Origin: Bacteroidota bacterium
GTDB lineage: Bacteria; Bacteroidota; Bacteroidia; UKL13-3
Reading direction: 5' to 3'
DNA: 64,000 nucleotides
NCBI GenBank assembly: GCA_040388375.1
Contig: JAZKBU010000001.1
Span: 1 to 64,000 of the forward strand
In this document: positions 56,299 through 64,000 of the stretch, one piece after another
Numbering within the stretch: the stretch's first letter is position 1
Layout of the letters: every line of letters starts with the position of its first letter
Translations under genes and position numbers: made by a program
The notes under the pieces: model-generated
The model's input: only the letters and a program-made list of their open reading frames with translations
What the model was told of the DNA's origin: nothing
Database searches by the model: none

Positions 56299-59200
56299 AT
56301 GAAACTAAAATTATACACCCTATTGTTTATGCTCTATTATTTGTGTAATTGTATAAACACACAAGCCCAAGTAAACCGTAGAGAAGAGCGTAAAAATGTA
56401 CCTTACCGAGCTAACTACCAACGCATGGTAAGCAGTGCTTGCGCCAACCATAGTTTAGAAATAAAAGAAGGTTATATATGGGCATGGGGTAATAATAACT
56501 ATGGGCAGTTAGGCGATGGTACTAACCTGCAACGCAAAAAGCCAGTACGCATTAGTACTTATAACAATTGGGTATTAATAAGCACAGGCGGCAACCATAG
56601 TGCGGCCATACAAGCCAACGGTACTTTATGGACATGGGGTTATAACAACTACGGGCAGTTAGGTACTAATACTTTTTTAAATAAAAACATACCCACCCAA
56701 ATAGGTGCTGATAGCAATTGGATAAGTGTAGCTTGTGGCAACGATTTTACCTTAGCCATAAAAGCCGATGGTACTTTATGGGCATGGGGTAATAATGACA
56801 ATGGGCAGTTAGGCAATAATACTTTAGTCAGTAAAGACGTACCTACCCAAATAGGAGTAGCTACCAATTGGGTAGCCATAGGCGCAGGTTATGCACATAG
56901 TATAGCCGTACAAGCCAATGGTACTTTATGGAGTTGGGGTAGTAATAATAAAGGGCAATTAGGTATGGGCAATACTAATACTTATACTAGCCCTACCCAA
57001 GTAGGAAGCGATAGTATTTGGGTAAGCATAGCCGCAGGGTATGAACACAACATGGCTATAAAAGCCAATGGTACTTTATGGACTTGGGGAGCTAACGATT
57101 CAGCCCAATTAGGCGATGGCACATTTCAAAACAAAACCATACCCACCCTTATAGGTACTCAAAGCAATTGGGTAAGTATAGCTGCGGGTAAATACCAAAG
57201 TTTAGCCATACAAGCCAACGGTACTTTATGGGCTTGTAATAGCACCTATACTATACCCACACAAATAAGCACTGCCAAAAATTGGGTAAATATATTTGCA
57301 GGCCATACCCACAGTATAGCCCTGCAAGCCAACGGTACTCTATGGGCTTGGGGTACTAATACCTTTGGGCAAATAGGCAACGGTACAAACCTTACCGCCA
57401 CAAACCCAACAGTAATAAGCCAAGCACCAAATGGCTGGCTTATGGTTAGTGTTGCATCTAATAGCAATAGTGGTATAGGTACTAGTATGGGCATAAAAAC
57501 GGATGGAACTTTGTGGGCTTGGGGCAGTAATTTGAATGGACAGTTTGGCAATGGTACTTTAGCCGCCAGTAATTACCCTATACAAATAGGTACGGCTAGC
57601 AATTGGGTATGTGTAGAAATAACTCAATCATATACCATAGCCTTACAAGCCAATGGTACATTGTGGAGTTGGGGTAGAAACAGCTCTTATTTGGGTATAG
57701 GGGTTTCTTTTGATAACGGTTTTCAAACTACACCCGTGCGTATAGGTACAGATAGTAATTGGGCAAGCTTTTATGCATATGGGAGTGTATTTGGTTTAAA
57801 GGCTGATGGCACTTTATGGTTTTGGGGTTATACGGGTAATACTCCTTATTATATAGATACTTCCGTTACCGAAATTACTACCCCCGTGCAACACAATGCA
57901 GCCAGAGATTGGGTAAGTGCCAGCCATATGGGTTCTTATTGTTTATTAAAAGCTGATGGCTCTTTATGGGCAGCAGGAGATAATACTTTTGGACAATTAG
58001 GCAATGGTAACTATACCAATGGTACAGGTACTACACTTTCAAGAGTTGGTGATGTTAACCATAAAAACTGGATAAAAATAACTTCTTATTATTATAACTA
58101 TAATTGCGCTGCGGTACAAGCCAATGGCACACTTTGGACATGGGGCTTTAATTTATATGGGGGGTTGGGTGATGGCACCAACATTAATAGAAATAGTCCT
58201 GTACAAATAGGTGCAAATAAGCAGTGGTTATTTATTCGAACTGGAAATGCCATATCGGGTGGTAGAGCCATAGCTGCCAATGGTACTTTATGGGCTTGGG
58301 GTGCTAACGATTATGGAACGTACGGCAATGGCTATATGGGTACTTGGTTAGTACCCACCCAAGTGAATAACGATAACAATTGGATAAACATTGCTAATTT
58401 AGCTACCCATGCCATAGGTTTAAAAGCACACCGCAATGGTTTTTGTGCGGTAGGGGTAAACGATTATGGACAATTGGGTGATACCACTAACAATAGTACT
58501 ACCGTTTTTAATTGCGATTTAGGGGTAGCACCTTGCCAAATACCCCCTAAGCCCGTAGCAGATAGTGTAAAAATATGTTTAGGCAGTAGTGCTATTTTAA
58601 ATGCAAGTGGCTTAGGTGTATTAAGTTGGTATAGCGATTCCATAGATGGCAATTTTTTAGGAGTAGGGGCTAATTTTACGCCACCGCTATTACAAAATAG
58701 TACCACCTATTATGTACAAGATAGTACTTGTTTTGTAAGCAATAGGCAACCTGTACCCCTTGTAGTTTTAGCCAAACCCAAAGGGGGTTTTACCATAAAC
58801 AATAATGTACAATGTATAAAAGGCAATCAATTTGTATTTACCGATACCTCAAACATAGGTAAAAGCCATATAAAACGTATATGGAGTTTAGGCAATACCG
58901 ATACCGCTTCACTGGCAACGGTAAACAAAACCTATACCCTTACCAATGCTTACGCCATTCTGTTAGTAGTTTACGATACTAATTCGTGTACAGATACCAT
59001 TACTAAAACCATTCATGTAATAGCCAGTCCTCAATCAGGCTTTATCGTTAATCAACTCAATCAATGCGTAAATAACAACAACTTTATATTTACCGACACC
59101 TCAAGTATTAGTATAGGTACACTAAACCGCTCGTGGCAATTTGGCGATGGGGGAACAAGCATAAACACCGATTCAATAAGCCATAAAAAATACAGTTTGG

Positions 59201-59961
59201 CTAATACCTATTGGGTTAAATTAATTGTAGCTAGCGAAAACGCTTGTAAAGATTCAACACTTAAACGGGTTACGATATACGAAAAACCAACAGTTAAAGC
59301 CCTTGCTTCCGATACCCTTATTTGTGCAGGTAATACCATTGTTTTAAATGGAAACGGAGCTAAAAATTATACATGGACAGAGGGTGTTTTAAATGGTATA
59401 GCCTTTATACCCACACAAAGCAAAAACTACCAAGTAATAGGTATAGACAGTAACAATTGTGCTGATACCAATACCATACATATAACCCTTAAACCCATGC
59501 CCAATATTACTACTACTTGGAGTAAACCAACTATTACCGCTAGCCAAGTAAATGCCAGTTACCAATGGTTAAACTGCAATAGTAATTTTGCGCCCATTGG
59601 CGGAGCCAATGCACAAATATTTACCCCTGCTAATAATGGTAGCTATGCCGTAAGTATTAACTTAAATAATTGTATTGATACCTCCGCTTGTGTAGCTATA
59701 AATGGTATTGGTATAAACGAAATATACAATAACCCATTAAGCATATACCCCAACCCCAATAATGGTATATTTACCATTAACACAACGCAACAAGGCGAGT
59801 ATAAAATAAGCAATGAATTAGGGCAAACCATACAAAGTTTTAAAACCTTGTATACCGATAATAGCACCCTAATTGATATAAGTAACCAACCCAACGGCAT
59901 TTATTTTTTACAGTTTACCAATACGTTTAGTACTTATACCTATAAACTGGTAAAACAGTGA
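56299..59961 (+). CDS. Secreted RCC1-repeat beta-propeller protein with PKD and T9SS domains
   Basis: 1220 residues. After a signal peptide (YYLCNCINTQAQ) come 14 RCC1-type repeats, each with a core like GTLWAWGNNDNGQLGNNT; repeats 6, 10 and 14 are degenerate. Fourteen would fill two seven-bladed propellers. They are followed by an Ig-like domain (KICLGSSAILNASGLG), two PKD-like domains (FTDTSNIGKSHIKRIWSLGN and FTDTSSISIGTLNRSWQFGD), another Ig-like part and a T9SS type A sorting domain (SIYPNPNNGIFTINTT, YTYKLVKQ). Probably a large cell-surface binding protein processed by PorU. Confidence 0.9.
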   Translation: MKLKLYTLLFMLYYLCNCINTQAQVNRREERKNVPYRANYQRMVSSACANHSLEIKEGYIWAWGNNNYGQLGDGTNLQRKKPVRISTYNNWVLISTGGNHSAAIQANGTLWTWGYNNYGQLGTNTFLNKNIPTQIGADSNWISVACGNDFTLAIKADGTLWAWGNNDNGQLGNNTLVSKDVPTQIGVATNWVAIGAGYAHSIAVQANGTLWSWGSNNKGQLGMGNTNTYTSPTQVGSDSIWVSIAAGYEHNMAIKANGTLWTWGANDSAQLGDGTFQNKTIPTLIGTQSNWVSIAAGKYQSLAIQANGTLWACNSTYTIPTQISTAKNWVNIFAGHTHSIALQANGTLWAWGTNTFGQIGNGTNLTATNPTVISQAPNGWLMVSVASNSNSGIGTSMGIKTDGTLWAWGSNLNGQFGNGTLAASNYPIQIGTASNWVCVEITQSYTIALQANGTLWSWGRNSSYLGIGVSFDNGFQTTPVRIGTDSNWASFYAYGSVFGLKADGTLWFWGYTGNTPYYIDTSVTEITTPVQHNAARDWVSASHMGSYCLLKADGSLWAAGDNTFGQLGNGNYTNGTGTTLSRVGDVNHKNWIKITSYYYNYNCAAVQANGTLWTWGFNLYGGLGDGTNINRNSPVQIGANKQWLFIRTGNAISGGRAIAANGTLWAWGANDYGTYGNGYMGTWLVPTQVNNDNNWINIANLATHAIGLKAHRNGFCAVGVNDYGQLGDTTNNSTTVFNCDLGVAPCQIPPKPVADSVKICLGSSAILNASGLGVLSWYSDSIDGNFLGVGANFTPPLLQNSTTYYVQDSTCFVSNRQPVPLVVLAKPKGGFTINNNVQCIKGNQFVFTDTSNIGKSHIKRIWSLGNTDTASLATVNKTYTLTNAYAILLVVYDTNSCTDTITKTIHVIASPQSGFIVNQLNQCVNNNNFIFTDTSSISIGTLNRSWQFGDGGTSINTDSISHKKYSLANTYWVKLIVASENACKDSTLKRVTIYEKPTVKALASDTLICAGNTIVLNGNGAKNYTWTEGVLNGIAFIPTQSKNYQVIGIDSNNCADTNTIHITLKPMPNITTTWSKPTITASQVNASYQWLNCNSNFAPIGGANAQIFTPANNGSYAVSINLNNCIDTSACVAINGIGINEIYNNPLSIYPNPNNGIFTINTTQQGEYKISNELGQTIQSFKTLYTDNSTLIDISNQPNGIYFLQFTNTFSTYTYKLVKQ

Positions 59962-60047
59962 GTATTGTAACTCACAAAACCGTATGCGTTACTAGCATGG
60001 AAAAAGCAATACGCATATCCAATTAAAACCCTTAATTACATTTTGAG

Positions 60048-60082
60048 AAATCGTTACTTATTGTAAATAACGATTTTTTTTC
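60048..60082 (+). terminator. Terminator after the RCC1 protein gene
   Basis: AAATCGTTA (60048-60056) pairs with TAACGATTT (60068-60076) around an 11-nt loop and is followed by T residues to 60081. Confidence 0.8.
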
Positions 60083-60084
60083 GT

Positions 60085-60128
60085 TCCGAACGAAGCGTTC
60101 GGAGGTCAGTTCCGAACCGTCCCGAACG
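60085..60128. promoter_or_regulatory. Cluster of CCGAAC motifs upstream of the MerR-like gene
   Basis: TCCGAACG-AAG-CGTTCGGA (60085-60103) is an 8-bp palindrome with a 3-nt centre. It is followed by TCCGAACC (60111-60118) and CCCGAACG (60121-60128). The motif occurs four times in 44 bp, in sharp contrast to the AT-rich flanks. It could be an operator array for the MerR-like protein or the end of the element carrying the recombinase. Confidence 0.55.
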
Positions 60129-60170
60129 ATTTACTTACTTTCTATATAATGCTAATTACATCTAATTATT

Positions 60171-60199
60171 TTGAAATTAATAATATTTTATTACTTTTG
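60171..60199 (+). promoter_or_regulatory. Bacteroidota-type promoter for the MerR-like gene
   Basis: TTG at 60171-60173, an 18-nt spacer and TACTTTTG at 60192-60199. The start codon at 60206 is only 7 nt further on, about where transcription should begin, so the mRNA would be leaderless or nearly so. An earlier in-frame ATG at 60149 lies upstream of the promoter. Confidence 0.6.
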
Positions 60200-60205
60200 A
60201 GTAAT

Positions 60206-61171
60206 ATGGAAGCCACTTTTAAACGATTAATGGAATTATTCCCAACGGAAGCCACTGAAATTGAAAATGTAGATAATGCTTATCCGCTCATTAGTACAAC
60301 CGTAGTTCCTTTATCATTCACAGGAGTAAATGCACGAACATTTTATGCTTGGAAAGAGAATGGTTTAGTTGATTTAACCATCATGAAAAAACAAGATGAA
60401 ACAGGGCGAGTATGGATTAAGTTAAACCTATACGAATTTGTTTGGATTAAGATAGTACAGTGTATGCGTGATTTTGGCTTGTCTTATGACCATATCAAAA
60501 TCGTAAAAGACAGATTTGAAATAAAAACCTACATGGAAATTGTCAATAATTTAGATGAAATGGAGAACATGTGGCGCAATCATTTACATTTTAGTGAAGA
60601 AAAGGTACAGGAACTAAGGGATGTTTTCCAAAAGCTTTCAGATATAATGTGTACAGTATATGACGAAAACGACCCCTATGAACAACAAAAAACAGTGTTG
60701 TTTAATATGATAATAACAACCATGATGAAACAAGCAAAAAGTTCCATTTTATTACTAAAAGAGAAAGATGGTTTTCGCTCTGATATTATGTTCTATAATG
60801 GTATTGAGGATATTGATTCTAGAATGTTCAAAAATATCCGAAAACCTCATTTTGAAATTCCTTTATTAGAAATAATAGAGGAGTTTTTTGACCAGCCAAA
60901 GAGTGAAGAGTATGGAATGCAATTGGGATTATTTAATCCAAAAGAGAAAAGGGTATTAGATGCATTGAAAAAAAATGATTTTAAAGAATTACACATTAAA
61001 ATAGATGATAAAAACGATTTTATAATTGAGGCAATAGAAGAGGGAAATATTACTGATGAACAAGCGGCACAAGTAAGAAAAATGCTTGGATTAGGTAATT
61101 ACCAGTCTATCAATTTGAAATTTAGGAATGAAAAAAATCTATACTTTAAGAAAACTAGAAGAGTGGAATAA
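60206..61171 (+). CDS. MerR-like helix-turn-helix regulator of the recombinase locus
   Basis: 321 residues from the ATG at 60206, which fits the promoter; the frame itself extends to 60149. The N-terminal half has a MerR-type winged-helix pattern (FTGVNARTFYAWKENGLVDL, VWIKLNLYEFVWIKIVQCMR, GLSYDHIKIVKDRFEI) followed by a long coiled-coil/helical part and a C-terminal domain without a known match. No metal-binding Cys pair is seen. It precedes the serine recombinase, a common pairing in Bacteroidota mobile elements. Confidence 0.7.
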   Translation: MEATFKRLMELFPTEATEIENVDNAYPLISTTVVPLSFTGVNARTFYAWKENGLVDLTIMKKQDETGRVWIKLNLYEFVWIKIVQCMRDFGLSYDHIKIVKDRFEIKTYMEIVNNLDEMENMWRNHLHFSEEKVQELRDVFQKLSDIMCTVYDENDPYEQQKTVLFNMIITTMMKQAKSSILLLKEKDGFRSDIMFYNGIEDIDSRMFKNIRKPHFEIPLLEIIEEFFDQPKSEEYGMQLGLFNPKEKRVLDALKKNDFKELHIKIDDKNDFIIEAIEEGNITDEQAAQVRKMLGLGNYQSINLKFRNEKNLYFKKTRRVE

Positions 61172-61286
61172 TAGTTGCAAAACAAGAGATAAAATAAAAA
61201 ACACCCGTATTGGTTACGGCTTTAACGAAAACAAAAATTGAAACCTTGTAGCCCAAGTTTTCGGTTACACAGCCAACAACGCTGTT

Positions 61287-61466
61287 ATGTTAAGTTTAGA
61301 ACAATGTAAAACCATTTTACAACAACAAGGAAACAAGTACACACAAGAAGAAACAAAACAAATTAGAGATTTATTATTGGAGTTAATAGAACTTCAAAAC
61401 ATTCACGTAAACAAAAATTTTGACTATGATAAGGAAAGCGGCATTAATGGCAAGAGTTTCGAGTGA
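61287..61466 (+). CDS. Small ORF overlapping the recombinase start
   Basis: 59 codons (MLSLEQCKTILQQQGNKYTQ, then EETKQIRDLLLELIELQNIH). It ends inside the recombinase gene, overlapping it by about 41 nt in another frame, so translational coupling is likely. I recall comparable small proteins upstream of Bacteroidota serine recombinases; a role as a recombination accessory factor is guesswork. Confidence 0.6.
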   Translation: MLSLEQCKTILQQQGNKYTQEETKQIRDLLLELIELQNIHVNKNFDYDKESGINGKSFE

Positions 61467-62979
61467 CGAACAAGCCAAAGGATATTCATTAGATGTACAA
61501 TTAAATAGCTTAAACAAGTATTGTGAGCATAATTCAATAACCATTACTAAAGTGTTTAAAGAGGACTATTCCGCTAAAACATTTAATAGACCTGCTTTTA
61601 ATGAGTTTATTACCTACTTAAAAAAGAATAGGGGTACAATTGATGTACTCCTATTCACTTCATGGGATAGGTTCTCTCGCAATACTTCGGAGGCTTACAT
61701 GATGATTAACGAATTAAAAAAGCTAGGAGTACAAGCACAAGCCATTGAACAGCCTCTTGATATGTCTATACCCGAAAACAAAGCCATTCTAGCTTTCTAC
61801 TTAGCATTACCCGAAATTGACAATGACAGGCGCTCTATTAAAGTCAACGGGGGTATAAGGGGCGCAAGAAAAGAGGGCAGAATATCATGCTCCGCTCCAA
61901 GGGGTTATTCAAACAAAAGGGATGAATATAACAAACCTATTATTGTCCCCAATGAACAAGCCGTATATATTGCTAATGCTTTCAAACAAATTGCATCGGG
62001 TTTAGCCATGCCTTTAGTTATAAAAAATTTGAAAGAAAACGGTATTGTTTTAGTGAGGTCACAATATTATAAACTTTTCCGAAGTCCGATTTATTGCGGA
62101 CTTATAAGAGTACCAGCAGGGGAAAATGAAGCAGAATATTATATGAAGGGAATACATGAACCTATTATATCGGAGGAGCTTTTTAACAAGGCTCTTGATG
62201 TTTTAAATGGTAGAAAAACTGCAACAAACAGGCAAACTGTTACCAGTGAAAAAGACGAATTACCTTTAAGGGGTGTACTTGTTTGCTCAAATTGTAATCA
62301 CCATATTACAGGTAGTGCTTCACGAAGTAAAACAGGCAAAAGACATTTTTATTACCACTGTAATAAATGCAAAAAGGAACGCTACAAAGCAGATTTAGCA
62401 AACCAAGCGGTAATTGATATTCTTAATGGATTTAAAATGTCTAGCGATGTTAAAAACCTCTACCAAGCATTGGTAAAAGAATCATTGGGCGTAAACACCA
62501 CCAAGCAAGAAAAGCAAGTTAAAACTTTAAAGGAACAAATTAGCCAACAAGAAACACGTTTACAAAACTTACAAGATATGTTAGTGGACAAACAAATTTC
62601 TAATGCTGACTATGCCAGTATGAGAAAAAAATACGAGGAAATAAAAGGCAAATTTATACAAGACCTTTCTTACTTAGAACAAGCGGACACTTTTTTACTC
62701 GAAAAGCTAAACAAGTCTATACAAGCTATTGCAAACCTTGAAAACATCTATCAAACCTGCGATACCAACTCTAAAATACGTTTGTTGAGTTCGATTTTCC
62801 CCGAAAAACTAAGTTTTGATGGTTTCACATGTCGAACTCCAAGAATTAACGAAGTAATTAGACAAACACTCAATATTGACAGGGCTTTGAATGGGGCAAA
62901 AAAAAGACAACTCACAAATAATTTGGAGTTGTCTATTCAAGTAGCCTCAACGAGAATCGAACTCATATCAAATGTTTAG
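61426..62979 (+). CDS. Large serine recombinase (resolvase/integrase family)
   Basis: 517 residues from the ATG at 61426 (a TTG at 61420 is less likely). The N-terminal resolvase domain has the nucleophile Ser in ARVSSDEQAKGYSLD and the family motif FTSWDRFSRNTSEAY. A recombinase domain follows (GGIRGARKEGRISCSAPRGY), then a zinc-ribbon with CSNCNHHITG and YYHCNKCKKERY, and a long coiled coil. The last 26 codons or so read over a tRNA terminator, and the final 12 over the tRNA-Arg gene, in antisense. This is the layout of an element integrated at a tRNA 3' end. Confidence 0.93.
   Translation: MIRKAALMARVSSDEQAKGYSLDVQLNSLNKYCEHNSITITKVFKEDYSAKTFNRPAFNEFITYLKKNRGTIDVLLFTSWDRFSRNTSEAYMMINELKKLGVQAQAIEQPLDMSIPENKAILAFYLALPEIDNDRRSIKVNGGIRGARKEGRISCSAPRGYSNKRDEYNKPIIVPNEQAVYIANAFKQIASGLAMPLVIKNLKENGIVLVRSQYYKLFRSPIYCGLIRVPAGENEAEYYMKGIHEPIISEELFNKALDVLNGRKTATNRQTVTSEKDELPLRGVLVCSNCNHHITGSASRSKTGKRHFYYHCNKCKKERYKADLANQAVIDILNGFKMSSDVKNLYQALVKESLGVNTTKQEKQVKTLKEQISQQETRLQNLQDMLVDKQISNADYASMRKKYEEIKGKFIQDLSYLEQADTFLLEKLNKSIQAIANLENIYQTCDTNSKIRLLSSIFPEKLSFDGFTCRTPRINEVIRQTLNIDRALNGAKKRQLTNNLELSIQVASTRIELISNV
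62900..62934 (-). terminator. Terminator of the tRNA-Arg gene, inside the recombinase coding sequence
   Basis: Reading the minus strand, AGACAACTC (62934-62926) and GAGTTGTCT (62913-62905) form a 9-bp stem followed by eight T residues. It ends the tRNA transcript. On the plus strand the same DNA codes the recombinase C-terminus. Confidence 0.8.
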
Positions 62980-63013
62980 GAAACATCTATTCTATCCATT
63001 GAACTATGAGGCC
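62942..63013 (-). tRNA. tRNA-Arg (anticodon CCT)
   Basis: 72 nt on the minus strand. The acceptor stem GGCCTCA pairs with TGAGGCT (one G-T at the end), discriminator A. D-arm GTTC...GAAT, anticodon stem GATGT/ACATT with loop TTCCTAA, giving anticodon CCT (reads AGG, Arg). T-arm ATGAG, TTCGATT, CTCGT. All stems form with only wobble pairs. The CCA is not encoded. It lies just downstream of sucD on the same strand, after a terminator, and its 3' part overlaps the recombinase gene by 38 nt. Confidence 0.93.
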
Positions 63014-63020
63014 ATAAAAA

Positions 63021-63051
63021 AACAAAAGCTAATATAAAATTAGCTTTTGTT
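63021..63051. terminator. Terminator between sucD and tRNA-Arg
   Basis: AACAAAAGCTAAT (63021-63033) pairs with ATTAGCTTTTGTT (63039-63051) around ATAAA. It ends the sucD transcript and can act on either strand. Confidence 0.85.
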
Positions 63052-63074
63052 TAATACTATAAGAAAGAAATGTA

Positions 63075-63959
63075 CTAGTTAGCTTTTAAGCCTAATACTT
63101 CTGACATTTTTGAACCTATTTCTGCAGGTGAATCAACTACGTGTACACCACACTCTGCCATAATTTTCATTTTAGCAGCAGCAGTATCATCGTGTCCGCC
63201 AACAATTGCACCGGCATGACCCATTCTACGACCTGCAGGAGCTGTTTGACCGGCTATAAAACCAACTACTGGTTTTTTGTTTCCATTGGCTTTAATCCAA
63301 CGGGCAGCATCTGCTTCGTAGCTTCCGCCAATTTCACCTATCATAATAATAGCATCTGTTTCAGGGTCGTTCATTAATAACTCTACTGCATCTTTGGTTG
63401 GTGTTCCAATAATTGGGTCGCCACCAATACCTATAGCGGTAGATATACCTAAACCTGCTTTTACTATCTGATCGGCTGCTTCGTATGTTAATGTTCCTGA
63501 TTTTGAAACAATACCTACTCTACCTTGCTTAAATACAAAACCCGGCATAATACCTACTTTGGCTTGTCCAGGTGTAATAACACCCGGGCAGTTTGGACCA
63601 ATTAAAGTACAACCGCGTGATTTGATGTATTCTTTTACCGGAATCATATCGGCTACCGGAATTCCTTCTGTAATACAAATAATTACTTGTATACCTGCTT
63701 CTGCTGCTTCCATAATGGCATCAGCGGCAAATGCCGGTGGCACAAAAATAATAGAAGTATTTGCCTGAGCTTGGTCTACTGAATCTTTAACTGTATTAAA
63801 TACGGGTCTATCTAAATGTATTTGACCACCTTTACCGGGGGTAACGCCACCAACAACGTTGGTACCGTATTCTATCATTTGTTGGGCATGGAAAGTACCT
63901 TCACTACCGGTAAATCCTTGTACAATTACTTTTGAATCTTTGTTTACTAAAACTGCCAT
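63075..63959 (-). CDS. sucD: Succinyl-CoA synthetase subunit alpha
   Basis: 294 residues, the normal length. SucD binds CoA and carries the phosphorylated His of the TCA-cycle enzyme that makes succinate and ATP/GTP. CoA-binding region [51 protein letters not shown]; and the active His in [13 protein letters not shown]. sucC is not in the window. Its promoter lies at or beyond the right edge. Confidence 0.97.
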   Translation of the reverse strand: MAVLVNKDSKVIVQGFTGSEGTFHAQQMIEYGTNVVGGVTPGKGGQIHLDRPVFNTVKDSVDQAQANTSIIFVPPAFAADAIMEAAEAGIQVIICITEGIPVADMIPVKEYIKSRGCTLIGPNCPGVITPGQAKVGIMPGFVFKQGRVGIVSKSGTLTYEAADQIVKAGLGISTAIGIGGDPIIGTPTKDAVELLMNDPETDAIIMIGEIGGSYEADAARWIKANGNKKPVVGFIAGQTAPAGRRMGHAGAIVGGHDDTAAAKMKIMAECGVHVVDSPAEIGSKMSEVLGLKAN

Positions 63960-64000
63960 TTTGTATTTTTAAAAAAGTGTGGGCAAATATGCTATTTTAT

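Noticed and set aside
57246-57551. Antisense ORFs across the RCC1 gene (also 56649-56879, 58098-58280, 58464-58706)
   Set aside because: They mirror the repetitive coding sequence of the sense gene and have no start, domain or promoter support.
45316-62900. Second copy of the tRNA-Arg 3' end marking the other end of the recombinase element
   Set aside because: I looked for TCGAACTCATATC-like sequence left of the recombinase and found no convincing copy.

Overview
The window looks like a chromosomal segment of a Bacteroidota bacterium, probably from the Chitinophagales/Sphingobacteriales side; this placement is an inference. The evidence is a PorU sortase with two PorP/SprF proteins (type IX secretion, T9SS), several secreted proteins with T9SS C-terminal sorting domains, bacillithiol synthesis (BshA), a short 77-residue ATP synthase epsilon subunit, AT-rich DNA, and promoters of the Bacteroidota form TTG-N18/19-TAnnTTTG instead of the sigma70 form.

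Layout. 1-1421: N-terminal part of a large Cys-rich surface protein. 1.5-9.1 kb: threonine synthase-like enzyme, sensor kinase, purK, bshA, and a PspC/histidine kinase/OmpR regulator operon. 9.1-15.2 kb: porU divergent from two tandem porP/sprF genes. 15.3-23.9 kb: atpD-atpC, a lipid kinase, rimP-nusA (without infB), uvrC, a TonB-family protein and a TPR lipoprotein. 23.9-32.9 kb: tyrosine catabolism (hmgA, hppD), a small unknown protein, an SRPBCC protein, an L-threonine dehydrogenase-like enzyme, a DUF6265 lipoprotein, an AraC regulator and an eight-repeat FN3-like secreted protein. 32.9-36.2 kb: an accessory block of small unrelated genes separated by palindromic repeats, a duplicated promoter-plus-hairpin leader and an integron attC-like structure. 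36.2-41.4 kb: a histidine phosphatase, then a receiver protein with a CheB-CheR-PAS-kinase fusion. 41.5-46.2 kb: an AraC-centred redox cluster (SDR, AraC, aldo/keto reductase, NAD(P)H oxidoreductase) and a VOC protein flanked by direct repeats. 46.3-49.4 kb: a DUF262/DUF1524 protein (possible defence) and a secreted unknown. 49.4-52.3 kb: a non-coding array of 18 units of about 160 bp. 52.4-54.5 kb: an operon of an XRE-type repressor, a small CPxxC-tailed protein and two membrane proteins. 54.7-60.0 kb: LytTR regulator and two secreted T9SS proteins, one with 14 RCC1 repeats. 60.1-63.0 kb: a MerR-like regulator, a 59-codon ORF and a large serine recombinase whose 3' end runs antisense over a tRNA-Arg(CCT) gene. 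63.1-64.0 kb: sucD.

The housekeeping and T9SS genes appear vertically inherited. The most unusual features are the 18-unit array, which alternates two tail types (11-bp-phased ACCG iterons or phased A-tracts); the duplicated promoter/hairpin leader and attC-like site in the cassette-like block; the XRE operon with a perfect 20-bp palindromic operator candidate; the matched upstream elements of the AraC cluster; and the recombinase overlapping a tRNA. All functional assignments come from motif recognition by eye; no database search was run.
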